Shown: positions 56,809 through 64,000 of the stretch, one piece after another
How positions within the stretch are numbered: the first letter of the stretch is position 1
Layout of the letters: each line of letters begins with the position of its first letter
Source: Rhodopirellula baltica SH 1
GTDB taxonomy: Bacteria; Planctomycetota; Planctomycetia; Pirellulales; Pirellulaceae
Length of the DNA: 64,000 nt
Direction: 5' to 3'
Assembly (NCBI RefSeq): GCF_000196115.1
Contig: NC_005027.1
Span: forward strand, 4,464,001 to 4,528,000
Made by a program: the position numbers and the translations under genes
Notes under the pieces: generated by a model
What the model was told of the DNA's origin: nothing
Databases searched by the model: none
The model's input: only the letters and a program-made list of their open reading frames with translations

Positions 56809-57975
56809 ATGATCGCATCGACCATTCTGCGCGCACCCAACGCCCGAACGGCTCAGCCGAACCTTTCCTTCGACCTCGCCAAAGAGCTCGCTGAAAAACA
56901 CGGCACACCTTTGCTTGTCGTATCACGATCCAAAGCCATCGAAACCTACTGGGCGATGAAGAACGCCCTGCCAGGTGTTGATCTTTACTATGCGGCGAAA
57001 GCCAACCCGGACCTGCATTTCCTGTCGACGCTCAACGGCGAAAATGCATTCATCGACGTCTGCTCGCCTGGCGAATTGAAGGCAGCACTCGCCGCTGGTT
57101 TCACGCCAGACCGCATGCTGCACACGCACCCATGCAAGACCGATGCAAACCTTTGGGAATGCTATGAAGCCGGCGTGAACTGGTTCGTCTTCGATAACCC
57201 AATCGAAGCGGAAAAGATTCGCCGACTGACTCCCGATGTGAACTTGTTGTTGCGTTTGGCAACGACCGGAGCCTCCAGCCGAATCAACCTGTCGGCGAAG
57301 TTCGGTTGCCCCATGCACGAAGCGCTGGAACTATTGGCAACGGCAAAAGCCAAAGGCCTGAAAGTCCGCGGGTTCTCGTTCCATGTCGGCAGTCAGTGCC
57401 TCAACCCACAAGACTATGTCGAAGTGCTCCGCAGCGTTCGCGAAGTCTGGGACGAAGCCACCAAAGCCGGACACCACTTGGAAGTCCTCGACATCGGTGG
57501 CGGTTTCCCCGCTCCGTATCGCGAAGACGCGCCTTCAATCGAAGCCTTTGGCGAAGTCATCACCAACGGACTGCGAGAGATCTTCGGCGACTTGCCGATT
57601 CGTTTGATCGCCGAACCAGGCCGCGGGTTGTGCACCGAAAGCGTGACCCTGATCACTCGCGTGATCGGGAAGAGCCGTCGATGGGAATTGCCTTGGTTCT
57701 TCCTCGACGATGGCATCTACGGATCGTTCTCGGGCAAGATCTTCGACCACACGGACTTCCCGTTGCTGGTCGAAAACGATGGCTCACGAGAGACCGTTCC
57801 TTGCGTGGTCGCCGGTCCAACCTGCGACTCCACCGATATCGTTTCGCGTGATCAGTGGCTTCCTGATTTGGAAGTCGGTGAATTGGTCTTGGTTCCATCG
57901 ATGGGTGCTTACGCTGCCGCCAGCGCATCGCCTTTCAATGGATTGCCGATGGCCAACAGCGTCGCAATCGACTGA
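56809..57975 (+). CDS. PLP-dependent fold-III amino acid decarboxylase (ornithine/diaminopimelate type)
   Basis: The enzyme removes the carboxyl group of a basic amino acid such as ornithine or lysine to give a polyamine precursor. From the ATG at 56809, with GGAGG about 12 bases upstream, it has 388 residues. It has the PLP-Lys in YYAAKANPD, the phosphate-binding DIGGGFPAPY, EPGRG, and the CDSTDIV active-site Cys-Asp near the C-terminus. This last motif points to the ornithine/lysine decarboxylase branch rather than to LysA. A sodium:solute symporter gene follows 14 bases later, so a transport-and-use link with an amino acid or polyamine is likely. Confidence 0.9.
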   Translation: MIASTILRAPNARTAQPNLSFDLAKELAEKHGTPLLVVSRSKAIETYWAMKNALPGVDLYYAAKANPDLHFLSTLNGENAFIDVCSPGELKAALAAGFTPDRMLHTHPCKTDANLWECYEAGVNWFVFDNPIEAEKIRRLTPDVNLLLRLATTGASSRINLSAKFGCPMHEALELLATAKAKGLKVRGFSFHVGSQCLNPQDYVEVLRSVREVWDEATKAGHHLEVLDIGGGFPAPYREDAPSIEAFGEVITNGLREIFGDLPIRLIAEPGRGLCTESVTLITRVIGKSRRWELPWFFLDDGIYGSFSGKIFDHTDFPLLVENDGSRETVPCVVAGPTCDSTDIVSRDQWLPDLEVGELVLVPSMGAYAAASASPFNGLPMANSVAID

Positions 57976-57989
57976 CGGACGACACGCCG

Positions 57990-59444
57990 ATGGGATTGAT
58001 CGCCGCCGTCCTGGCCTATTTGCTTCTCACGATCGCGATCGGGTTGCTCGCAGCCCGACGCGTCGGCAATGCGCAGGACTTCATGGTCGCGGGACGCTCG
58101 CTTCCGCTTTACATGAACTTCGCTTGCGTCTTCGCAACTTGGTTTGGTGCCGAGACCGTGCTTTCGGTTTCGGCCACCTTTGCCGGGCAAGGACTGCGTG
58201 CCATCCCGGGCGACCCGTTTGGGTTTTCGATCTGCTTGGTGCTCGTTGCGTTGTTCTTTGCACGAGCCTTCTATCGGATGGACTTGTTGACGATCGGCGA
58301 TTTCTATCGCAAACGCTACGGACGCTCGATCGAGGTTTTGACGTCCGTTGTGATTTCCGCATCGTATCTGGGCTGGGCCGCAGCTCAGCTCACCGCACTT
58401 GGTTTGGTGATTTCGGTCCTTGGCAAAGGCATCGGCTACGAAACATTGACCATCAACAACGGCATCGTGATCGGTTTCACCATCGTCGCCTTTTACACGG
58501 TGATGGGCGGCATGTGGTCGGTGGCTTTGACCGACATGATTCAAACGTTCGTGATCATCATCGGTCTGTTGGTGGTGTCGGTGTACATGGCTCATGCGGC
58601 CGGCGGTGTATCCGTTGTCATCGAGTCCGCTCGCGAATCGGGGCGTCTGCAGGTCTTTCCCGACTGGGGGCAATCCGGTCAGTGGTGGATCTACATTGGC
58701 GGATTCCTGACCGCGGCCCTGGGTTCGATCCCGCAACAGGATGTCTTTCAGCGTGTCACCAGCGCGAAAGACGAACGCACCGCCATGACGGGAACCTTGC
58801 TGGGTGGGATGTTCTACTGCATGTTCGCATTTGTCCCGATGTTCATCGCGTACGCGGCGGTCGTGATCGATCCGGATCACTTGCAACAATTCAACAGCGA
58901 CGACCTCCGCGAAGTCCAGCGAACACTTCCGCACGCGGTCATACAGTCCACCCCGTTCTGGGTGCAAACGGTTTTTCTAGGTGCTCTGGTCTCGGCGATT
59001 CTATCTACCGCCAGTGGCACGTTGCTCGCACCGAGCAGCCTGATCGTCGAAAACGTCATCCGTCCGTTTCGGTCCGACCTCGACGACAAAAACATGTTGC
59101 GGTGGCTGCGAATCGTCTTGCTGATGTTTGGTGCATTGGCGTTGCACCAAGCCTTGACCAGCAACAACACGATGTACGAAATGATCCAGCAGGCGTACAG
59201 CGTGCCGCTCGTTGGTGCCCTGGTTCCCTTGGCCGTTGGGCTCTATTGGAAACGAGCGACCACTCGGGGAGCGATGGCGTCGATCGTGTCCGGCGTGGCA
59301 ACCTGGTTGGCGTTCGAATACATGTTGCCCGAATTCCTGATCCCCTCGCAACTGATGGGGCTCGCCGCCAGCTTTCTCGCAATGGTGGTCGTTTCGCTGC
59401 TGGACAAATTTGAAAACATTCGGCCTGATGCTGTGCAGCGTTGA
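57990..59444 (+). CDS. Sodium:solute symporter family protein
   Basis: The 484-residue inner-membrane protein has about 13 hydrophobic segments of the SSS/SLC5 type. The sodium-binding region is represented by ATWFGAETVLS (like the family's GAFGETV) and by SAILSTASGTLLAPSSL, where the Ser-Thr pair binds sodium in relatives. Substrate cannot be read, but its nearness (14 bases) to the decarboxylase suggests amino acid, polyamine or choline-type uptake. It ends convergent with the AlkZ-related gene. Confidence 0.9.
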   Translation: MGLIAAVLAYLLLTIAIGLLAARRVGNAQDFMVAGRSLPLYMNFACVFATWFGAETVLSVSATFAGQGLRAIPGDPFGFSICLVLVALFFARAFYRMDLLTIGDFYRKRYGRSIEVLTSVVISASYLGWAAAQLTALGLVISVLGKGIGYETLTINNGIVIGFTIVAFYTVMGGMWSVALTDMIQTFVIIIGLLVVSVYMAHAAGGVSVVIESARESGRLQVFPDWGQSGQWWIYIGGFLTAALGSIPQQDVFQRVTSAKDERTAMTGTLLGGMFYCMFAFVPMFIAYAAVVIDPDHLQQFNSDDLREVQRTLPHAVIQSTPFWVQTVFLGALVSAILSTASGTLLAPSSLIVENVIRPFRSDLDDKNMLRWLRIVLLMFGALALHQALTSNNTMYEMIQQAYSVPLVGALVPLAVGLYWKRATTRGAMASIVSGVATWLAFEYMLPEFLIPSQLMGLAASFLAMVVVSLLDKFENIRPDAVQR

Positions 59445-59519
59445 CTTGCTGATCGCGTGTGTTCGCCATTTTTGCGAACGGGTTCACGACTCGCTTTGTT
59501 CCAAAGCATCGGCGGGAAC

Positions 59520-59536
59520 GTCAGGTACAACCTGAC
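59520..59536. terminator. Stem-loop between convergent genes
   Basis: A perfect 7-bp stem, GTCAGGT (59520-59526) with ACCTGAC (59530-59536) around ACA, lies between the symporter and AlkZ-related genes. No T-run is present. It could limit read-through from both sides. Confidence 0.4.
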
Positions 59537-59553
59537 CTACGGTTTAGGGGACT

Positions 59554-60096
59554 TCACCGCTCGTGCTGCTGCACGATATCGAGATGGACTTCTCGCATTG
59601 GCAACCAGAAGTCGTTCTTCATCTTCGGGTCGTTGGAACGCACGACGTTCAAACTGATTTGCAGTTTTTTGAGTGCCGTGTCGAATTGGCTTTTCGTGCA
59701 CGCCAATCGCTCGATCGCACGCTTGCGAAGCGGCCCGGTGTAATCCGCTTCCAAACGAATCAGCTCAAAGATTTCTTGGCAGAGGACATCCAATTCGTGG
59801 ACGGGCTGGTACGCCTCGGCATAATGCACTTCACGAAAGTGCTGCATTTCCATCAACACCGCGTCCCCGCCGCGCACCTTCCCGTAGAAAACTTCCGCGG
59901 GATAGGTTTGCGGGATGCGAGTCTTCCAATCCCAGACGGCCGTCACCTTGGGGCTCCAACCGCCCGCCTTGGGTTTGTCTTCCGACAAATCGGTGTTGTC
60001 CCACAACGACGGGTACGGCGAGTTCTTGCTGCCGAAGACGGTGCAGACCTTGCTCTTCAGCACAAACTTATAAGCCTGTCCAAACGTCTTGATCAT
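59554..60096 (-). CDS. AlkZ-related winged-helix protein
   Basis: The 180-residue protein matches the small family named after the DNA glycosylase AlkZ: a VCTVFGSKNSPYPSLWD start, GGWSPKVTAVWDWK, TYPAEVFYGKVRGG, and SLNVVRSNDPK. AlkZ proteins unhook DNA crosslinks; these short relatives lack the full length, and their role is unknown. No signal or membrane segment. It is followed upstream (16 bases) by the parvulin gene in the same direction, so the two are likely one operon. Confidence 0.82.
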   Translation of the reverse strand: MIKTFGQAYKFVLKSKVCTVFGSKNSPYPSLWDNTDLSEDKPKAGGWSPKVTAVWDWKTRIPQTYPAEVFYGKVRGGDAVLMEMQHFREVHYAEAYQPVHELDVLCQEIFELIRLEADYTGPLRKRAIERLACTKSQFDTALKKLQISLNVVRSNDPKMKNDFWLPMREVHLDIVQQHER

Positions 60097-60112
60097 GGGA
60101 TCGCCTCTCGAA

Positions 60113-60394
60113 TCAATCGACGCGCTGCGTGATCTCGATCAAGTGGTAGCCGAACTGAGTTTTGACGGGGCCGTGAACCTTGCCCAGTTCACCGCTGAAT
60201 ACCACTTCGTCAAACTCTTTAACCATTTGGCCAGGGCTGAACGTTCCCAACGCTCCACCGGACTTGCCGGACGGGCAGGAGGAAAACTCCGCGGCGATGG
60301 CACCGAAATCCTGTCCTTTTTCGATCTGATCTTTCAGATCCTGACAGGCTTCTTCGGTTTCAACGAGAATATGTCGTGCACTTGCAGTGGCCAT
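60113..60394 (-). CDS. ppiC: Parvulin-type peptidyl-prolyl cis-trans isomerase
   Basis: The 93-residue stand-alone parvulin begins SARHILVETEEAC, has FSSCPSGKSGGALGTFSPGQMV, and ends TQFGYHLIEI, the family pattern with the active-site Cys and two His. It has no signal peptide, so it acts in the cytoplasm to isomerise Xaa-Pro bonds, like E. coli PpiC. The stop codon is followed after 16 bases by the AlkZ-related gene. Confidence 0.93.
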   Translation of the reverse strand: MATASARHILVETEEACQDLKDQIEKGQDFGAIAAEFSSCPSGKSGGALGTFSPGQMVKEFDEVVFSGELGKVHGPVKTQFGYHLIEITQRVD

Positions 60395-60839
60395 GATGTC
60401 TCTTGGGTTGTGTTCCGTCGTGGGGTGGTAAGGGGCCCGGCGGAGGTCGAAAGTCGCTCGCCAGCTTCGGCCACCATGGTGGCTTGCCCGCTGCAGTTCG
60501 AAAACCCCTGCTGAAGACGCCTTTCAGGGCGAACCGTTTGTCGGACGACGGAATCTTCGCCGAAGTGCGTTCGCACCAGTTTCCACGACGCCACCGGGCC
60601 TAACGGCCATCGGCTCATTGCTGCAGCTTGATAAAGTGGTGTGCCCCGCTGCTGCTTCCCGCCTGCTTGCAGCATGGTTTCGATATGGGATAGGTTCGAA
60701 TGCCGCGAGACCATCCATCGGAGCGAAAGAGTGGCGGGCTCGATGAAATCCCGTCCCAAGCGGATTCAACGCAGCCTCTTTCCCGACTCGCGAAAAGATT
60801 CCTTGGTTCCTGCCCACGCCGTCTCACCCGATCGACACC
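60395..60839. other. Intergenic region between divergent ppiC and DUF3472 genes
   Basis: No gene is supported in these 445 bases; the open frames on both strands have no family match or start signal. No repeat, hairpin or promoter pair stood out. Confidence 0.4.
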
Positions 60840-62150
60840 ATGATTTCCCGACTTGTTTTTCAACCACTCCTGATCAGCCTTGTCACACTCCTGACCTCGC
60901 AGGGACTCTCCTCCGCGAAAGAGTGGTCCGTGCCGGTGGCGGGCAACGCGTTCCGCACTCAGCCTGAACCCGGCGGTCGGTCGATGCGACGCGGTGGCTC
61001 CCTACGACTCCGCGATTCGAGCGAAGTCCACTCCGTCTACTTTCACGTCGATGACGCTCACACGCTCGAGCTAGGACTGAAAGGCAACGCGAGCGATCAC
61101 CCCGCGACAATCCTCGCGACCGTCGAGGAAACCAAGCTCTCCTGTGATCTGCAACCAGGATCCGCCAAGACCTACCCGCTCGGCGAAATTCAGGTCGAGA
61201 ATGCGGGCTACGTTCGGGTCGACCTGCAACTCGCGCCGGCAGCCGGGGGCAACCCTTCTGGATCCACACAAATCACGGATCTGGTGGTGACATCCGACGA
61301 CGCCGACCTGCAACTCGACTATGTACAAACGAACGATGGCAACATGTTCTATTGGGGACGCCGAGGTCCATCAGTCCACCTCTCCTACCGATTACCACGA
61401 GGCACGGATCTGACCTACGCCTACAGCGAGATCATGGTCCCCGTCGGCGAAGACCAAATGGGCACCTACTTCATGGCCAACGGTTTTGGCGAAGGCTACT
61501 TCGGCATGCAGGTCAACAGCCCCACCGAACGCAAAGTCCTGTTCTCCATCTGGAGTCCTTTCCGCACGGACAACCCCAACGAGATTCCTGACGAAGACCG
61601 AGTCGAGACGCTTGCAAAAGGCGACGGTGTGATCGCCAAGGACTTTGGCAACGAAGGATCCGGCGGGCAAAGCTTCTTTGTCTACCCATGGGAAGCCGGC
61701 AAGACATACCGTTTCCTGACCGAAGTCAAACCCGATGGCGATGGCAACACGCTGTACACATCTTGGTTCGGTGATAAGGCGAAGAACGAATGGCGTTTGG
61801 TAGCGACCTTCCGACGCCCCAAGACGGACAAGCACCTCACCGGCTTCCACTCCTTCCTCGAAAACTTCTCAGCAGAACAAGGCCATCTGGAACGATCGGC
61901 TCACTACGGCAACCAATGGGTCTGCGATGTGAACGGCAAGTGGCACGAAATCACGCGAGCCAAATTCACGGGTGACAACACTGCTCGCGGTCGTCATCGA
62001 CTGGACTATGCCGGCGGAAGCCAAGACGAACACTTTTTCTTGAAGAACTGTGGCTTCTTCTCGGAGACCGTTGATCTGGATCAAACTTTCGAACGAAAGT
62101 CCACCGCAGGCCAGCAGCCTGAAATCAACTGGGATCAGTTGCCACGCTGA
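60840..62150 (+). CDS. Secreted DUF5077/DUF3472 protein
   Basis: The 436-residue protein has a signal peptide (LVFQPLLISLVTLLTS, cut near SSAKEW). Residues ~30-150 are like DUF5077, a beta-rich domain. Residues ~165-350 fit DUF3472 (VPVGEDQMGTYFMANGFGEGYFGMQVN, FSIWSPFRTDNPNEIP, GNEGSGGQSFFVYPWE). DUF3472 proteins are found in planctomycetes and Bacteroidetes and may bind carbohydrates; function unproven. Single gene; the psd gene follows 106 bases later. Confidence 0.88.
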   Translation: MISRLVFQPLLISLVTLLTSQGLSSAKEWSVPVAGNAFRTQPEPGGRSMRRGGSLRLRDSSEVHSVYFHVDDAHTLELGLKGNASDHPATILATVEETKLSCDLQPGSAKTYPLGEIQVENAGYVRVDLQLAPAAGGNPSGSTQITDLVVTSDDADLQLDYVQTNDGNMFYWGRRGPSVHLSYRLPRGTDLTYAYSEIMVPVGEDQMGTYFMANGFGEGYFGMQVNSPTERKVLFSIWSPFRTDNPNEIPDEDRVETLAKGDGVIAKDFGNEGSGGQSFFVYPWEAGKTYRFLTEVKPDGDGNTLYTSWFGDKAKNEWRLVATFRRPKTDKHLTGFHSFLENFSAEQGHLERSAHYGNQWVCDVNGKWHEITRAKFTGDNTARGRHRLDYAGGSQDEHFFLKNCGFFSETVDLDQTFERKSTAGQQPEINWDQLPR

Positions 62151-62256
62151 TCCATCGCAACGCCACTCTCGTAGAGGACGACGCAAAGAATCCCACGCAT
62201 GGGTCGTGCGACCGGACTCGCGGCCTCGTCCACTACCATTCAAACAAGAATCACTC

Positions 62257-63162
62257 ATGGATGAAATCGTCTATCACGACCGATACACCGGCGAAGACCG
62301 CATCGAAAAAGTGTATGGCGACAAGGCATTGCGATGGACGTACGGCACCATTGCCGGACGTCTTTCGCTTTCGCTGGTCGTGAAACGAACGTTGTTCTCG
62401 CACTGGTACGGTTGGCGAATGGACCAACCGAAAACACGCGAGAAGATCGCTCCGTTCATCAAGGAGTATGAACTGGACTCGGATGAGTTTGTCCGCGACG
62501 TGGACGAGTTTGCCAATTTCAACGAGTTCTTTTTTCGAAAGCTGAAACCGGAAGCTCGTCCGATTGATGCGGCTGCCGACTCGGTGGTCTTCCCCGCCGA
62601 CGGCCGTCACCTTTGCATTCCCGACCTATCAAAATGCGAAGGGCTGTTTGTCAAAGGCGAGATGTTTGATCTGCCAACGCTCCTGCAAGATTCCGCCCTC
62701 GCCGACCGCTATGCGAGCGGCAGCCTGCTGCTTTCGCGGTTGTGCCCGGTCGACTATCACCGCTTTCACTTTCCCGCCGCCGGTGTCCCCGGTGAGAGCC
62801 GTCTGATCAACGGTCCACTCTATTCCGTTAATCCAATTGCCTTGCGTCAGAACATTCACATTCTGACCAGCAACAAACGCTGCCTCACGCAGCTCGAAAC
62901 GGAATCTTTCGGAACAGTGCTATTGCTTGAAATCGGCGCCACCTGCGTGGGCAGCATCCAACAGAGTTACTCGCCCGGTGAAACCATCTCCAAGGGCGAC
63001 GAAAAAGGCTACTTCCGATTCGGTGGTTCCTCGACCATGGTTTTGTTCGAACCCGGCCGCATCCAATTCGACGCGGACCTCATTGAAAACTCTCGCCAAC
63101 ATCGCGAACTCTACGCTCGCATGGGCGACCATTTGGGGAATCGACCTGCCAATTCCATCTGA
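62257..63162 (+). CDS. psd: Phosphatidylserine decarboxylase
   Basis: The enzyme makes phosphatidylethanolamine from phosphatidylserine at the membrane and activates itself by cutting at a Ser to form a pyruvoyl group. From the ATG at 62257 it has 301 residues; the longer open frame from 62050 overlaps the upstream gene and has no match. Features: FNEFFFRKLKPEARPI, PADGRH, VDYHRFHFP with catalytic His, and FRFGGSSTMVLF, where the GSS takes the place of the LGST cleavage site. Length suits the family. Confidence 0.92.
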   Translation: MDEIVYHDRYTGEDRIEKVYGDKALRWTYGTIAGRLSLSLVVKRTLFSHWYGWRMDQPKTREKIAPFIKEYELDSDEFVRDVDEFANFNEFFFRKLKPEARPIDAAADSVVFPADGRHLCIPDLSKCEGLFVKGEMFDLPTLLQDSALADRYASGSLLLSRLCPVDYHRFHFPAAGVPGESRLINGPLYSVNPIALRQNIHILTSNKRCLTQLETESFGTVLLLEIGATCVGSIQQSYSPGETISKGDEKGYFRFGGSSTMVLFEPGRIQFDADLIENSRQHRELYARMGDHLGNRPANSI

Positions 63163-63274
63163 GCCAAATTTTCAATTTTGATGTCCCGATTCGTGTTCTC
63201 GGTTCGTCACCCTCACAAATGACGTGGCTATGTTGCCACTGTCGAACCCGAAACCTTCGTTTGAAAGAACACCG

Positions 63275-63634
63275 ATGCCAAAATTCATGTTTGTTTATCG
63301 CGGCGGCTGCGACGAGATGGAAAACGCCTCTCCGGACGAGATGCAAAAAGTCATGCAACGGTGGATGGACTGGATCCAAGACGGGATGAAAGCCGGTTGG
63401 TTGCTTGATGGTGGCGACGGACTGAAACCCGAAGGCGCAACCGTCAATCCGGATCTGTCCGTCACGGATGGGCCGTTCACCGAGTCGAAAGAATTGGTTG
63501 GTGGCTACTCGATGGTTCAAGCCGAGAATCTCGCCGCCGCAGTGGAACTGGCCAAGACGTCACCGATCATCCATCACAAAGGTGCCATCGAAGTTCGCGA
63601 ATTGGCGAATGTGGGCCAGCCCGAAGAAGCATGA
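63275..63634 (+). CDS. YCII-family (DGPF) protein
   Basis: From the ATG at 63275 it has 119 residues. It has the family signature DGPFTESKELVGGYSMVQA and the ferredoxin-like fold start KFMFVYRGG. Proteins of this type are known partners of a class of ECF sigma factors; function of the protein itself is not settled. The stop codon overlaps the start of the sigma factor gene by ATGA (63631-63634), so the two are translationally coupled. Confidence 0.9.
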   Translation: MPKFMFVYRGGCDEMENASPDEMQKVMQRWMDWIQDGMKAGWLLDGGDGLKPEGATVNPDLSVTDGPFTESKELVGGYSMVQAENLAAAVELAKTSPIIHHKGAIEVRELANVGQPEEA

Positions 63635-64000
63635 CCGATTCAAGCGGCCATTTGGTCGAGCACTTTTTTCGGCACGAGTCCGCCCATTTGATTGCGGTGC
63701 TGACTCGTGCCTTTGGGATCCGTCGAATCAACTTGATCGAAGACATGGTTCAGGTCGCCATGCTAGAGGCGATGAACGCGTGGAAGCAAGGCGGAGTGCC
63801 TGACAATCCAACTGCGTGGATCCATCGCGCCACCAAGAACCGAATCCTGGATGCATTGCGCCGCGAAAAGACGTTGGCACAAGCGATCTCTTTGGCGGGA
63901 CCATCGCTGGACGTCCAAGAGGACACCGTGGATCACTGGCTAAGCGAAGAACAATTGCCCGACAGCTTGCTGCGGATGATGTTTGTTTGCTGTCACCCAA
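63631..64000 (+). CDS. ECF RNA polymerase sigma factor (partial, cut by window end)
   Basis: The first 123 codons are present: MTDSSGHLVEHFFRHESAHL, LIEDMVQVAMLEAM (sigma region 2), NPTAWIHRATKNRILDALRRE, then LPDSLLRMMFVCCHP, which is the mark of the long ECF group with a C-terminal extension and a YCII/DGPF partner (ECF42-like). Instead of an anti-sigma gene, this group has the DGPF gene next to it, as here (ATGA overlap). The remainder, including region 4 and extension, lies beyond the window. Confidence 0.9.
   Translation, partial: MTDSSGHLVEHFFRHESAHLIAVLTRAFGIRRINLIEDMVQVAMLEAMNAWKQGGVPDNPTAWIHRATKNRILDALRREKTLAQAISLAGPSLDVQEDTVDHWLSEEQLPDSLLRMMFVCCHP

Noticed and set aside
60524-60817. 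97-codon minus-strand frame upstream of the DUF3472 gene
   Set aside because: No ribosome site, no conserved motif; composition not distinct from other chance frames here.

Overview
The window looks like chromosomal DNA of a Rhodopirellula-type planctomycete (Pirellulaceae). This rests on gene content: a cytochrome/DUF1549/DUF1553 protein paired with a DUF1501 protein, a secreted sulfatase with a repeat-rich C-terminus, several fused c-type cytochrome proteins, a very lysine-rich small protein and many loosely packed single genes with long intergenic gaps. No rRNA, tRNA or CRISPR array was seen.

Layout. 0-14.5 kb holds housekeeping genes: trhO, a di-haem cytochrome protein, guaA, ettA, a histone-H1-like lysine-rich protein, a 1398-residue unknown protein and glgP, which ends in a textbook terminator. 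14.5-16.2 kb is a mobile island: an IS701-family element with a frameshifted transposase, directly abutting a 116-bp MITE-like repeat. 16.2-23.4 kb is an accessory stretch on the minus strand: a DinB-like protein, a glycosyltransferase paired with a kinase-like multi-pass membrane protein, a DUF932 protein and an SF2 helicase whose ribosome binding site appears to be folded into a hairpin. 23.4-31.6 kb carries uvrB, tdk, rnr (with a second MITE copy at its stop codon), a sirtuin, an SRPBCC/GyrI-like protein and an EEP-family phosphodiesterase.

32.1-34.8 kb is the most unusual part. A translationally coupled pair, a FeeM/LuxI-fold N-acyltransferase followed by a shortened adenylate-forming enzyme, faces an XRE regulator with a large unrecognised C-terminal domain. 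I infer a small N-acyl-amino-acid or signal-molecule system. 35-47.3 kb has priA, a small membrane protein, a sulfatase, an Nramp-like transporter with altered metal-site residues, an AhpD-like protein and the DUF1549/DUF1501 pair. 47.3-50.5 kb is a BlaI/BlaR1-type repressor/protease operon with a perfect operator dyad overlapping its promoter; the protease carries carboxypeptidase-like repeats instead of a beta-lactam sensor.

50.8-64 kb carries a redoxin-cytochrome-monooxygenase-like fusion, nadD, a Uma2 endonuclease-like protein, rpsR, a thioesterase, a Fur-family regulator, a PLP-dependent amino acid decarboxylase next to a sodium:solute symporter, an AlkZ-related protein, a parvulin, a DUF3472 protein and phosphatidylserine decarboxylase. 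It ends in a YCII/DGPF protein coupled to an ECF sigma factor that is cut by the window edge.

All calls come from reading motifs; no database search was possible.
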